64,000 bases of DNA from Rhodocyclaceae bacterium (GTDB lineage Bacteria; Pseudomonadota; Gammaproteobacteria; Burkholderiales; Rhodocyclaceae). The DNA is taken from the NCBI GenBank assembly GCA_008080565.1, contig VIKE01000022.1, forward strand, positions 1-64,000, given 5' to 3'. Shown one piece after another: positions 26,422 through 34,973 of the stretch. The position numbers were made by a program, and so were the translations under genes. Every line of letters begins with the position of its first letter. Within the stretch, counting starts at the first letter, position 1. Below the pieces are notes generated by a model that worked only from the letters and a program-made list of their open reading frames with translations, did not search any database and was not told the DNA's origin.

Positions 26422-26973
26422 TTATTTCACGCCGAACTGCTCACGCAGGCAGGCTTTGTGTTCCGGGCCGATTTTGTCCTGGCAGGCGGCGCGGGCTTTT
26501 TGGTGTTGCTCGCAGCGGGCCTGATTCGGGGCTTTGCTACAGTCGACCGGCGGCATTTTCTGTTGCATGCACTGGCGGAAGGAGGGGCCGGTCTGGCCCT
26601 GGCATTCCTTGTAGGCCATCTTGCGCGCTTCGCATTGCTGCGGGTTGCGGGCCTTGGTGCAGTCGAAGTTCTGCCGTTGTTCCTGCATGCATTGCCGGCG
26701 TTGCGGGCCGGTGGTGTTCTTGCAGGCTTCTCGAGCCTGGGAGCGGGCTTCGCGCTGGGCGGTGCAGGCGGCCGGGTTCGGGGCCTGGCTGCAGTCACGC
26801 GGTGCACGGGCGCGCGGGCCGCCGCCTTGCATCATCCCGGCGCCGCCACCGGGGCCCATGCCGTTCATGCCGCCACCCATGCCTCCCGAGCCTTGAGCGG
26901 GCTGGGCGCTGGCAGGCAGGCAGATCAGGGAGGCCAGCAGGGCACTGGCGATCATCATCAGGCGGGTTTTCAT
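26422..26973 (-). CDS. Secreted Cys-rich tandem-repeat protein
   Basis: A 183-residue protein. The signal peptide MKTRLMMIASALLASLICL ends near ASAQ, followed by a Gly/Met-rich linker (GGMGGGMNGMGPGGG). Three tandem units of about 38 residues then follow, starting DCSQAPNPAAC, DCTKARNPQQC and DCSKAPNQARC. Each unit carries four Cys (with GPQRRQCM, GPSFRQCM and GPEHKACL near its end), so 12 Cys in all. The pattern suggests periplasmic disulfide-stabilised or metal-binding modules. No named family is recognised. The Met-rich linker would fit copper handling, but that is speculative. Confidence 0.8.
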   Translation of the reverse strand: MKTRLMMIASALLASLICLPASAQPAQGSGGMGGGMNGMGPGGGAGMMQGGGPRARAPRDCSQAPNPAACTAQREARSQAREACKNTTGPQRRQCMQEQRQNFDCTKARNPQQCEARKMAYKECQGQTGPSFRQCMQQKMPPVDCSKAPNQARCEQHQKARAACQDKIGPEHKACLREQFGVK

Positions 26974-27109
26974 TTTTCGCTCCTTGCGCGTGGGGTAGAG
27001 CTTCATTCTAGGTGCATGGAATCGATTGTTTCCGGCAAGTTGTAAAGGTGTGCAAACAGAGTGCTTTCTGGTTACAAATCGTTACCTGCTGCGTGCTATA
27101 TTGCCGCGC

Positions 27110-28882
27110 ATGAGTGACAAGAATATCGGCGAACATCGCCTGGCACTGACCGAAGTGCTCGACTGGATGGTGGAGGATGGGCTGGTCAGCCAGGAGGCGG
27201 CTGATGCGCTCAAGAGCGAGCGTCGCCTGCATGGCGGCAAGACGCATCCGCTGATCGTCATTGCCGATCAGAAATGGCGACAGACCGAGCCGACTGTCCG
27301 CCTGCTGACGTTGGAAGTGCTGACCGAATGGCTGGCTGGCCGGGTCGGCCTCGACTACCAGCATATCGACCCGCTCAAGATCGATTTCACCGGCGTCGCC
27401 GAGGTCATGTCCAGCGCCTATGCCGCCCGTTTCGGCATTTTGCCGGTGCAGGTGACGACGCGCGAGATTGTCATCGCGACGGCCGAGCCCTTCGTTCGCG
27501 AATGGGTCGAGGAGTTGCAGCAGATCCTGCGCAAGCAGATTCGCCGGGTCATGGCCAATCCGGAGGACATCAGCCGTTACCTTGTTGAATTCTTCAACCT
27601 CGCCAAGTCGGTCAAGAAAGCCAACGCCCGGGGCGATGTGACCTCCGGTCTGTCGAGCTTCGAGCAACTGGTCGAGCTGGGCAAGGCCAACAAGCAGTTC
27701 GACGCCAACGACCAGCACATCGTCCATATCGTGGATTGGCTGTGGCAGTACGCCTTCGACCAGCGCGCTTCGGACATCCACATCGAACCGCGGCGCAATC
27801 TGGGCATTGTCCGTTTCCGCATCGACGGCGTGCTGCATCAGGTTTACCAGATTCCGATGGCGGTGATGAATGCGATGACCAGCCGCATCAAGCTGCTCGG
27901 CCGCATGGACGTGATCGAAAAACGCCGGCCGCAGGATGGCCGGATCAAGACGCGGACGCCAGCCGGGCAGGAGGTCGAGCTGCGTTTGTCGACGCTGCCG
28001 ACGGCCTTCGGCGAAAAGCTCGTGATGCGGATTTTCGATCCGGAAGTGCTGGTTCGCGACTTCCGCTCGCTGGGCTTTTCGGATGAAGACCAGGCGCGCT
28101 GGAAGCAGATGACAGCGACGCCGAACGGCATCATCCTGGTCACCGGCCCGACCGGTTCGGGCAAGACGACAACGCTCTACACGACCCTCAAGCAACTGGC
28201 GACGCCGGAAGTGAACGTGTGCACCATCGAAGACCCGATCGAAATGGTCGAGTCCTCGTTCAACCAGATGCAGGTCAGCCACGCCATCGAGCTCGGCTTC
28301 GCCGACGGCGTGCGCGCCCTCATGCGGCAGGATCCGGATATCGTCATGATCGGCGAAATCCGCGATCTGGAAACGGCCGAAATGGCCATCCAGGCGGCTT
28401 TGACTGGCCACCTCGTGCTGTCCAACGACGCGCCGTCGGCGATCACTCGCCTGCTCGATCTTGGCGTGCCGGCCTACTTGATCAACTCGACGCTGCTTGG
28501 TGTCATGGCCCAGCGCCTCGTTCGCACCCTGTGCCCGCATTGCAAGAAGCCTGTCCAGATGCGCGAAGAGCAGCGTGCCGCCTGGCGCGCGCTGGTCGCC
28601 CCGTGGAAATCGGCCGAGCCGACCCAGATCTGGCAGCCGGTCGGTTGCCTGGAATGCCGGATGACCGGCTATTCCGGCCGGGTCGGCGTCTATGAAATCC
28701 TGGTGAACTCCCCGGAAATTCGCCGCATGATCAAACCGCTCACCGAGATTCCCAAGTTGCGCGAACAGGCCTTCCGCGAAGGCATGCGGCCGCTGCGAAT
28801 TTCCGGTGCGCTCAAGGTGGCACAGGGGATAACCTCGCTCGAAGAGGTTATCAAGGTCGCACCGCCGTCGGACGACAGCTAG
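27110..28882 (+). CDS. GspE/PilB-type secretion ATPase with a damaged His box
   Basis: A 590-residue type II secretion/type IV pilus ATPase. An N-terminal MshEN-like domain is followed by ASDIHIEPRR near residue 223, Walker A GPTGSGKTT near 346, the Asp box TIEDPIE near 373, Walker B RQDPDIVMIGEIRD near 410, and a zinc-binding tetracysteine (CPHC near 475, CLEC near 513). The expected His-box sequence STLHTNDA is reduced to SNDA near residue 440; four residues (TLHT) are missing in frame. The His box contacts the nucleotide, so activity may be impaired. No other pilus or secretion genes are nearby. Confidence 0.92.
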   Translation: MSDKNIGEHRLALTEVLDWMVEDGLVSQEAADALKSERRLHGGKTHPLIVIADQKWRQTEPTVRLLTLEVLTEWLAGRVGLDYQHIDPLKIDFTGVAEVMSSAYAARFGILPVQVTTREIVIATAEPFVREWVEELQQILRKQIRRVMANPEDISRYLVEFFNLAKSVKKANARGDVTSGLSSFEQLVELGKANKQFDANDQHIVHIVDWLWQYAFDQRASDIHIEPRRNLGIVRFRIDGVLHQVYQIPMAVMNAMTSRIKLLGRMDVIEKRRPQDGRIKTRTPAGQEVELRLSTLPTAFGEKLVMRIFDPEVLVRDFRSLGFSDEDQARWKQMTATPNGIILVTGPTGSGKTTTLYTTLKQLATPEVNVCTIEDPIEMVESSFNQMQVSHAIELGFADGVRALMRQDPDIVMIGEIRDLETAEMAIQAALTGHLVLSNDAPSAITRLLDLGVPAYLINSTLLGVMAQRLVRTLCPHCKKPVQMREEQRAAWRALVAPWKSAEPTQIWQPVGCLECRMTGYSGRVGVYEILVNSPEIRRMIKPLTEIPKLREQAFREGMRPLRISGALKVAQGITSLEEVIKVAPPSDDS

Positions 28883-28888
28883 GCCAGC

Positions 28889-28926
28889 ATTTCAATTTTG
28901 GCCTTTATTTCCGGTTGACCGTGGAA
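28889..28926 (+). repeat. Interspersed ~37-bp repeat, copy 6
   Basis: A near-consensus copy beginning 7 bp after the secretion-ATPase stop codon, in the gene's own direction. A related partial core, GGCCGGTTGAACCCC, follows at 28939-28953 and reaches the DUF1841 stop codon region. Confidence 0.9.
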
Positions 28927-28952
28927 GAGCGGTTTCGCGGCCGGTTGAACCC

Positions 28953-29384
28953 CTAAATCAGGCTCGCCTTGCGCTTCACGGCATCGACGTAGGCCATCGC
29001 ATCCATCGGCTGGCCCTGGCTCTGGGCGCGCCAGATCGTTTCGCCCAGGCAGTCGAGCAGCACGTGCTCGGCGTCGTGCGGGTCCATGCGGGCACGCAGT
29101 TGCTCGAAGGCCATGCGGATGCCCGGCGGCTGGTCGATGCTGACCTGCTCGTGGATGGCGAGGTGCAGCGAGAGGTGGAGGAAGGGGTTCATGGCCCCGC
29201 CTTCCGGCGTCCATTCCTTGTCCACAGCGGCTTTCGGATCGTTGAGCAAGGTGTGGTATTCCGGGTGGCGGGCGGCGATGTCGGCGGCGGTGACTTCGGC
29301 GCCGACCAGCGGCAGGCGGTCGACGTGTTTTTTCCAGGCATCGCAAAAGAAGAGGCGGACCTGCTCGCGGGAAGGATTAAACAT
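28953..29384 (-). CDS. DUF1841 family protein
   Basis: A 143-residue soluble protein beginning MFNPSREQVRLFFCDAWKKH, with NPFLHLSLHLAIHEQVSIDQPPG in the middle; both are DUF1841 hallmarks. The HLSLHLAIHEQ segment is His-rich and could bind metal, which is inference. It overlaps the end of the FIST gene by 8 bp and is the last gene of an nth-FIST-DUF1841 run with overlapping frames. Confidence 0.88.
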   Translation of the reverse strand: MFNPSREQVRLFFCDAWKKHVDRLPLVGAEVTAADIAARHPEYHTLLNDPKAAVDKEWTPEGGAMNPFLHLSLHLAIHEQVSIDQPPGIRMAFEQLRARMDPHDAEHVLLDCLGETIWRAQSQGQPMDAMAYVDAVKRKASLI

Positions 29385-30393
29385 GAGCGCTTTCGAACAA
29401 TAAGGTGAGTGCAGTGTTGTGAAACAGGCAGTTGTGGCCGGCCAGCGGCGCGATTTGCCCGGTGCCGTAGGCGCCGAGCAGCGGCGTGTCGGGGAAGGTG
29501 TCGCGGAAGGCGACGAGGTCGCGGTCGTCGTTGCCGTAGAACAGCGGGCCGCGGCCGATGCAGGAAAACATCAGGGCGAAATTAGGCCGTTTTTTCGGGT
29601 TGACCGTGGCAGTGAGCGCTTCACGCATTTCCTGCTCGGCGGCGAGCGGCTGGCGGATGGCCCAGGTGATCGACTCGCCTTCGTTGAGGTTTTCGGCCAG
29701 GGTCAGCGAACCATCGGCGTTGGCCGAGAGGATGGCGATACCCGGCGCATCAGGCTGGCGTTGCGCGGCGATCAGGTGCAGGGGCGGGCGCTCGCGCAAA
29801 TCGGCGGGCAGGGCGCGGTGCAGGCTGTCGACGGCGCTGTGGCCACCAATTCGGCGTAACTCGTAGCCGGCGCATTGCTCGACGGGCAGCGGCTCGCCAA
29901 GCAGGCGCAGGCCTGACGAGCGGACCAGCCGGGCGTTTACGCCGGGCAGACTGAACTCGGCGCAGCCGTTGTCCGCCGCCCGGCCATGCGACCAGGCAGC
30001 CGCGTCGGTATCGAGCAGGCCGACCCGTGCCGGGCCGTCCTGCCATTCGAAGGGCAGCCGGCCATGGCCGCTGAAGGAGAGCAGTGGCGCTTCAACCAGA
30101 GCCTTGCCAGCCGGCGTCGAATAAACGAGGGCCGCCGCCGTCGGTTGATCGAGACGCCAGCCGTGCTCGGTAAACAGCCCGCTGGCCGTGCCGCCGCTGA
30201 CCGTCAGGCAGCCCGCGGCGCGTGCAGCGGCGAGTACGGCGGGCTGCGGATTTCGATTGAAATCGTGGGTCAGAAAAAGGATGACGTTATCGGCGCGCAC
30301 CAGCCCGGCAGCGGCCAGTGCCGCCTCGACGGCGGCCTGGGCCAGCTCCGCTTCCGGTCGCTGGCCGGCAACGAGGGCGGTGCCGACTTTCAT
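29377..30393 (-). CDS. FIST-domain sensory protein
   Basis: A 338-residue protein with FIST N (VSGGTASGLFTEHGW near residue 70) and FIST C (FSCIGRGPLFYG near 285, GAYGTGQIAPL near 315) domains, which are proposed ligand-sensing modules for small molecules. No output domain is attached. ATG 30393 overlaps the nth stop (ATGA). Just before the FSCIGRG motif the protein reads ATVNPKKRPNFALM, which is a translated copy of the interspersed repeat inserted in frame in the linker. Confidence 0.87.
   Translation of the reverse strand: MKVGTALVAGQRPEAELAQAAVEAALAAAGLVRADNVILFLTHDFNRNPQPAVLAAARAAGCLTVSGGTASGLFTEHGWRLDQPTAAALVYSTPAGKALVEAPLLSFSGHGRLPFEWQDGPARVGLLDTDAAAWSHGRAADNGCAEFSLPGVNARLVRSSGLRLLGEPLPVEQCAGYELRRIGGHSAVDSLHRALPADLRERPPLHLIAAQRQPDAPGIAILSANADGSLTLAENLNEGESITWAIRQPLAAEQEMREALTATVNPKKRPNFALMFSCIGRGPLFYGNDDRDLVAFRDTFPDTPLLGAYGTGQIAPLAGHNCLFHNTALTLLFESAHV
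29577..29612 (+). repeat. Interspersed repeat, copy 7, inside the FIST gene
   Basis: GAAATTAGGCCGTTTTTT followed by CGGGTTGACCGTGGCA matches the consensus with a few changes. It is read antisense by the FIST gene without disturbing the frame. Confidence 0.8.
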
Positions 30394-31022
30394 ACGCTCT
30401 TGCTGCGGTAGCTGCACAGGTCTAGCACGACGCAGCGTCCGCAGTCCGGCTTGCGTGCCTTGCAGACGTAGCGGCCGTGCAGGATCAGCCAGTGGTGGGC
30501 GTCCTTCTTGAATTCGTCGGGCGTCACCTTGAGCAGCTTCTTTTCGACTTCTTCGACCGTCTTGCCGGGGGCCAGCCCGGTGCGGTTGCCGAGGCGGAAG
30601 ATGTGCGTGTCGACGGCAATGGTCGGCTGGCCGAAAGCGGTATTGAGCACGACATTGGCCGTCTTGCGGCCGACGCCGGGCAGGGCTTCGAGGGCAGCGC
30701 GGTCGTCCGGCACCTCGCCGTCGTGCAGCTCAAGCAGCATGCGGCAGGTGGCGATGACGTTTTTCGCCTTGGTCCGGTACAGGCCGATGGTCTTGATGTA
30801 GTCGGTCAGACCCTCTTCGCCGAGCGCCAGCATGGCGGACGGGGTTGGCGCCACCGGATAGAGCCGGGCCGTCGCCTTGTTGACGCCGACGTCGGTGGCC
30901 TGGGCCGAGAGGATGACGGCGATCAGCAACTGGAAGGGGGTGGCGTAGTGCAGCTCGGTGGTCGGCGCCGGATTGGCGTCGCGCAGGCGGCTGTAGAACT
31001 GCTCGATGTTGGCTTTTTTCAC
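30390..31022 (-). CDS. nth: Endonuclease III
   Basis: A 210-residue base-excision-repair glycosylase/AP lyase for oxidised pyrimidines. The HhH motif with catalytic Lys is LPGVGRKTANVVL (about residues 112-124), with the catalytic Asp in AVDTHIFRLGNR. The [4Fe-4S] ligands are in CKARKPDCGRCVVLDLC at the C-terminus. In many bacteria nth closes the rnf operon, but here it is separated from rnfE by a RlmN-like and a GGDEF gene. The stop overlaps the FIST start codon. Confidence 0.96.
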   Translation of the reverse strand: MKKANIEQFYSRLRDANPAPTTELHYATPFQLLIAVILSAQATDVGVNKATARLYPVAPTPSAMLALGEEGLTDYIKTIGLYRTKAKNVIATCRMLLELHDGEVPDDRAALEALPGVGRKTANVVLNTAFGQPTIAVDTHIFRLGNRTGLAPGKTVEEVEKKLLKVTPDEFKKDAHHWLILHGRYVCKARKPDCGRCVVLDLCSYRSKSV

Positions 31023-31107
31023 GAAGGGGGCTTGGATGGATTGTCAGGCGCGGCGGGATGCGCCATATTGTCACAAACAATTCTACCTGACAGAGAAGGC
31101 AGACCCG

Positions 31108-32517
31108 ATGCCGCTTACAACAGAAGGCAGCCTGAATGGGCTGACCCAGTGGCTGGAAGTCAATCCGGTGGCAACGCTCATCATTGACGCGGAGCATCGG
31201 GTGACCCACTGGAATCCGGCGTGTGCCGCCCTCACCGGTATCTCGGCCAAGCAGATGATCGGCTGCGCCGAGCCATGGCGGGCTTTCTACCCGTCTCCCC
31301 GTCCGATTCTGGCCGATCTGGTGGTGGATAGCGCCCCCGCCAAGGTGGTCGAGCAGTATTACCCGGGAAAGTATCGGCGTCTGGAACCGGAAGACGCGGT
31401 TTATGAAGCGGAGGATTTTTTCCCCGCTTGCGGCAATGGTGGTCGCTGGCTGTTTTTCTCTGCTGCGCCCATTCGCAACGCGGCCGGCAAAATCATCGGG
31501 GCCATCGAAACGCTTCAGGACGTCTCCGAACGTCGGTGCGCCGAGGCGGCATTGCGCGACAGTGAGGCCTATCTGGCGCAGATTGTCGATGGTTCATCGG
31601 TGGCCACGCTGGTCATCGATGCCGGACACCGCGTCACCCACTGGAACCGTGCCTGCGAGGCGATGACCGGGACGCTGGCCAGTGATGTCATCGGCACCAA
31701 TGGCCAGTGGAAGGCTTTCTATCCGTCAAAGCGTCCGATCATGGCTGATCTGGTTCTGGATGATGCCAGCGAGAATGCGATTGACCGTCTTTATCACGGA
31801 CGCTTCCGGCCTTCGTTGCTGATTCCGGGCGGTTATGAGGCAGAGGATTTCTTCCCGCATTTTGGCGACAGTGGTCGCTGGTTGTTTTTTACTGCCGCGC
31901 CATTGCGCAATGGCAAAGGCGAACTCGTCGGCGCCATCGAAACCTTGCAGGATGTCAGCGAACGTCGTTGGGCCGAGGAGGCGCTGCGCGAAAGCGAAGA
32001 GCGTTATCGTTGCCTGAGTCAGACCGATTCGCTGACCGGGCTGTACAACTCGCGCTACCTGCACGAGCGCCTGCCTGGAGAATTGGAGCGGGCCACCCGC
32101 TATGGTCGTCCGCTGTCGCTGCTCGTCCTTGATTGCGACAATTTCAAGAGCATCAACGACTGCTATGGCCACCTCGAAGGCGACAAGGTTTTACAGAATC
32201 TGGCGGAGGTGATCAGGCATTGCCTGCGCCGGTCGGACAGCGCTTTTCGTTACGGCGGAGAGGAGTTCGTCGTCTTGCTGCCGGAGGCCGATACCGCGGC
32301 AGCCCAAGCCTTCGCCGAGCGCCTGCGCAGCATGTTCGCCGCGCAGGAAACCATCTCGCCAGGCGGCGAGAGAATCTGCTGCACGGTCAGTATCGGCGTT
32401 GCCCGGCATCTGCCGAGCGATACCGAAAGCAGTTTGATCCGGCGGGCCGACGACGCCTGTTATGCGGCCAAGCAGCAGGGCAAGAACTGTGTGGTGCTGG
32501 CCGGTTCAACCAGCTGA
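31108..32517 (+). CDS. Diguanylate cyclase with two tandem PAS domains
   Basis: A 469-residue cytosolic protein. PAS1 (about residues 10-145) and PAS2 (about 160-295) are close copies: both contain HRVTHWN, AFYPS.RPI.ADLV, YEAEDFFP, GRWLFF.AAP.RN and GAIETLQDVSERR. The C-terminal GGDEF domain carries RYGGEEFVVLLPEA, so diguanylate cyclase activity is expected. An RxxD-type inhibitory site is not obvious. The domain pair appears to have arisen by internal duplication. GAGAAGG precedes ATG 31108. It converges with the RlmN-like gene, overlapping it by 12 bp. Confidence 0.92.
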   Translation: MPLTTEGSLNGLTQWLEVNPVATLIIDAEHRVTHWNPACAALTGISAKQMIGCAEPWRAFYPSPRPILADLVVDSAPAKVVEQYYPGKYRRLEPEDAVYEAEDFFPACGNGGRWLFFSAAPIRNAAGKIIGAIETLQDVSERRCAEAALRDSEAYLAQIVDGSSVATLVIDAGHRVTHWNRACEAMTGTLASDVIGTNGQWKAFYPSKRPIMADLVLDDASENAIDRLYHGRFRPSLLIPGGYEAEDFFPHFGDSGRWLFFTAAPLRNGKGELVGAIETLQDVSERRWAEEALRESEERYRCLSQTDSLTGLYNSRYLHERLPGELERATRYGRPLSLLVLDCDNFKSINDCYGHLEGDKVLQNLAEVIRHCLRRSDSAFRYGGEEFVVLLPEADTAAAQAFAERLRSMFAAQETISPGGERICCTVSIGVARHLPSDTESSLIRRADDACYAAKQQGKNCVVLAGSTS

Positions 32518-33579
32518 GCCGACGCCCGGGACATTTCGTTTTTGGCCAATTTTTCCGGTTGACCGTAGCAACGGGCGAGCGCTTTCGCGGGCCCGCAACT
32601 GGCCGCAGCCGCCGTCGACATCCTGCCCGGCCGAGTTGCGTACCGTCGTCCGGATGCCTTTTGCGTGCAGATAGCGGGTTAGCTCGGTGATGCGCTCGAC
32701 CGCTGGCCGGCGGTAGGCAAGGGCGGCCGTGGCGTTGTAGGGGATCAGGTTCATGATCGCGTACTTGCCGGTGAGCAGGCGGACGATGCCGTCCATTTCC
32801 TCGATGCTGTCGTTGATGCCGTCGATCAGCGTCCATTGGTACTGGATCGGATAGCTCGTCGTCCGGGCATAATGCTCGGCCAGCTCGACCAGCTCCGCCG
32901 GGTCGATGCGCGACGCCTTGGGCAGCAGTTCGGCGCGCAGTTCGGCGCGGGTCGAATGCAGTGAAATGGCCAGCGCCGGTTTGACCGTTTCCTGCGGCAG
33001 CCGCTCGAAAACGCGCAAATCGCCAACCGTCGAGAACACCAGATTCTTGTGGCCGATGCCGCCGGCCGTGCCAAGCAGATCAATCGCTTCGAGCACGTTG
33101 TCGATGTTGTGCGACGGCTCGCCCATGCCCATGAAAACGACGCGCGTTACCTTGCGCCGGGCCCGGCCGAGGATGACCTGGGCGACCATTTCGCCGCTGC
33201 TCACCTGACGTAGCAGGCCGTCACGACCGGTCATGCAGAAGGTGCAGCCGACGGCGCAGCCGATCTGCGTCGAGATGCACAGGCCGTCGCGCGGCAGCAG
33301 CACGCTTTCGACGGTCTGGCCGTCGGCCAGTTCGACGAGCAGGCGCGACGAGCCATCCTCGCCCGGGTGTTCGGAGCGGACGCGGGCCAGCGCTGAGAGT
33401 TCATCGTGCAAGCCGGGCAGCGCATTGCGCAGGGCCAGCGGCAGAAAGGTTTCCGGTGGGTGGCTGCGCGGCCCGGCATCGAGCGGCTTACCTTGCGCCC
33501 AGGCGCGCATGACGCGGTCGACGTGGCAATCCTTGGCGCCCGTGGCGAACAGGGCTTGGCGGATGGTTTCGATGCGCAT
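32506..33579 (-). CDS. RlmN-like radical SAM RNA methyltransferase paralogue
   Basis: A 357-residue RlmN/Cfr family protein. The radical SAM cluster motif is in GCAVGCTFCMTG near residue 108. GMGEPSHNIDNVLEAI, the SLHSTRAELRAELLP segment and RNSAGQDVDGGCGQLRAR (with the second methyl-carrier Cys) follow. RlmN methylates A2503 of 23S rRNA and A37 of some tRNAs; this shorter paralogue may have another RNA target. After GQLRARESARP the last ~20 residues (LLRSTGKIGQKRNVPG) are encoded by a copy of the interspersed repeat, so the natural C-terminus was altered. It lies just downstream of rnfE on the same strand. Confidence 0.88.
   Translation of the reverse strand: MRIETIRQALFATGAKDCHVDRVMRAWAQGKPLDAGPRSHPPETFLPLALRNALPGLHDELSALARVRSEHPGEDGSSRLLVELADGQTVESVLLPRDGLCISTQIGCAVGCTFCMTGRDGLLRQVSSGEMVAQVILGRARRKVTRVVFMGMGEPSHNIDNVLEAIDLLGTAGGIGHKNLVFSTVGDLRVFERLPQETVKPALAISLHSTRAELRAELLPKASRIDPAELVELAEHYARTTSYPIQYQWTLIDGINDSIEEMDGIVRLLTGKYAIMNLIPYNATAALAYRRPAVERITELTRYLHAKGIRTTVRNSAGQDVDGGCGQLRARESARPLLRSTGKIGQKRNVPGVGSAG
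32533..32571 (+). repeat. Interspersed repeat, copy 8, in the 3' end of the RlmN-like gene
   Basis: ATTTCGTTTTTGGCCAATTTTT followed by CCGGTTGACCGTAGCAA. It starts 16 bp after the GGDEF stop codon and supplies the C-terminal codons of the convergent RlmN-like gene. Confidence 0.9.
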
Positions 33580-33621
33580 GCGGGCGTTTTCGTCAGGCCC
33601 GCAACGGGCCGCCGGGAATGA

Positions 33622-34311
33622 TCAGTGGCAACCGGCCGTGGCGACCGGGGCTGGCGGCTTGCGCTTGGCGCGCTCGGCGGCCTTGGCTTCCATCCAGTTC
33701 TTCCAGGCGATCATGCAGCCGAGCAGGATGAAAGCGCCGGGTGGCAGCAGGGCGAGCAGGAAGCCGGGGTAGCTTTCCGGCAGTACCTGGATCGGTTGCA
33801 GGCTCGGAAAAACCATGTCGATGCCACCGAGGATGGTCCCGCTGCCGAGAAATTCGCGCATGGCGCCCAACAGTCCGAGCGTCCACAGCATGCCGATGCC
33901 CATGAAAATGCCGTCAAAACTGGCCTGTGCCGGGGCGTTTTTGGCGGCAAAGGCTTCGACGCGGGCAAGCACGATGCAGTTGGTGACGATGAGCGGAATG
34001 AAGATGCCGAGCACCAGGTAAAGCTCATGCAGGTTGGCGTTGAACAGCAGGTCGACGACGGTGACCAGGGCAGCAACGATCAGGATGAAGACCGGGATGC
34101 GGATTTCGTGCGGAATCAGGTTGCGCAGCGAGGCGACGGCAAAGCCCGAAATGGCCATGACGATGATCGTGGCCAGCGACAGCATGATGCCGTTGACGGC
34201 GTTGGTGGTGACGGCGAGCAGCGGGCACAGGCCGAGAATCTGGACGATGGAGGTGTTCTGCTTCCAGATGCCGTTGCCGGCGATGGTCTTCAATTCGTCA
34301 CGCGTGATCAT
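33622..34311 (-). CDS. rnfE: Rnf/Rsx complex subunit E
   Basis: A 229-residue integral membrane protein with about six spans. QILGLCPLLAVTTNAVNG near residue 24 is the conserved first-helix region of RnfE/RnfA, and VTNCIVLARVEAFA follows near 108. The Rnf complex couples electron flow between ferredoxin and NADH to ion transport across the inner membrane. The start overlaps the rnfG stop (ATGA). Confidence 0.95.
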   Translation of the reverse strand: MITRDELKTIAGNGIWKQNTSIVQILGLCPLLAVTTNAVNGIMLSLATIIVMAISGFAVASLRNLIPHEIRIPVFILIVAALVTVVDLLFNANLHELYLVLGIFIPLIVTNCIVLARVEAFAAKNAPAQASFDGIFMGIGMLWTLGLLGAMREFLGSGTILGGIDMVFPSLQPIQVLPESYPGFLLALLPPGAFILLGCMIAWKNWMEAKAAERAKRKPPAPVATAGCH

Positions 34312-34973
34312 TTGGCGGCTCCTTCGGCGAACAGTCGGTCACGATTGGCTTCGGCCCATTGGACAGCCTTGAGCACAGCCTTCGACACTGCCCGCGGCGT
34401 CACGGTGGCGCCGGCGTGGTAGTCGATCTGGCCGCCATCCTTCTTGAGCTTCCAGTCCTTGTCGGCGACCTTGGCCAGCGACATGCTGTTGAATTGCGTG
34501 ATCCACGGCCGGGCCTTGTTCTTGTCCTTCTTGATCTCGACGTAATCGCCGAGGCCGGGCGTTTCCTTGTGCTGCGTCACGCGTACGCCAGCCACTTCGC
34601 CATTGGCGCGCATGGCAATGATCAGGCGGATCTTGCCGGCGTAGCCATCGGGGGCAACGGCTTCAAAAACCAGCGCGACCGGCTGGCCACCCTGGCGGGC
34701 GCGAAACAGCGTAGTCGGGTCTTTCAGGCCGAGTTCAGGCGTGGCCGGCAGGACGACGGTGTCTGTGAGCAGGGCGTTGTCGTACTCGGTGCGCGGCAGC
34801 ACTTCGTCGACCAGTTTCATCTTTTCTTCAGTAGCCGAAGCCTCGATGGCCGGCTTGGTCCACAGATAAGCACCAGAAAGCAGGCCGGTAAAAATGGCGA
34901 CAAAAACGAACAGCGTCGCTGCCGTGCGGGCAGCCATGACGGGTGCGGTGTATTCCTTCGGCGCGCTGGTCAT
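34308..34973 (-). CDS. rnfG: Rnf/Rsx complex subunit G
   Basis: A 221-residue subunit with one N-terminal membrane span (TLFVFVAIFTGLLSGAYLW) and a periplasmic FMN-binding domain. HKETPGLGDYVE and the flavinylation motif HAGATVTPRAV are present; the Thr of GATVT carries covalently bound FMN in characterised RnfG. ATG 34973 overlaps the rnfD stop (ATGA). An open frame extends upstream but lies within rnfD. Confidence 0.95.
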   Translation of the reverse strand: MTSAPKEYTAPVMAARTAATLFVFVAIFTGLLSGAYLWTKPAIEASATEEKMKLVDEVLPRTEYDNALLTDTVVLPATPELGLKDPTTLFRARQGGQPVALVFEAVAPDGYAGKIRLIIAMRANGEVAGVRVTQHKETPGLGDYVEIKKDKNKARPWITQFNSMSLAKVADKDWKLKKDGGQIDYHAGATVTPRAVSKAVLKAVQWAEANRDRLFAEGAAK

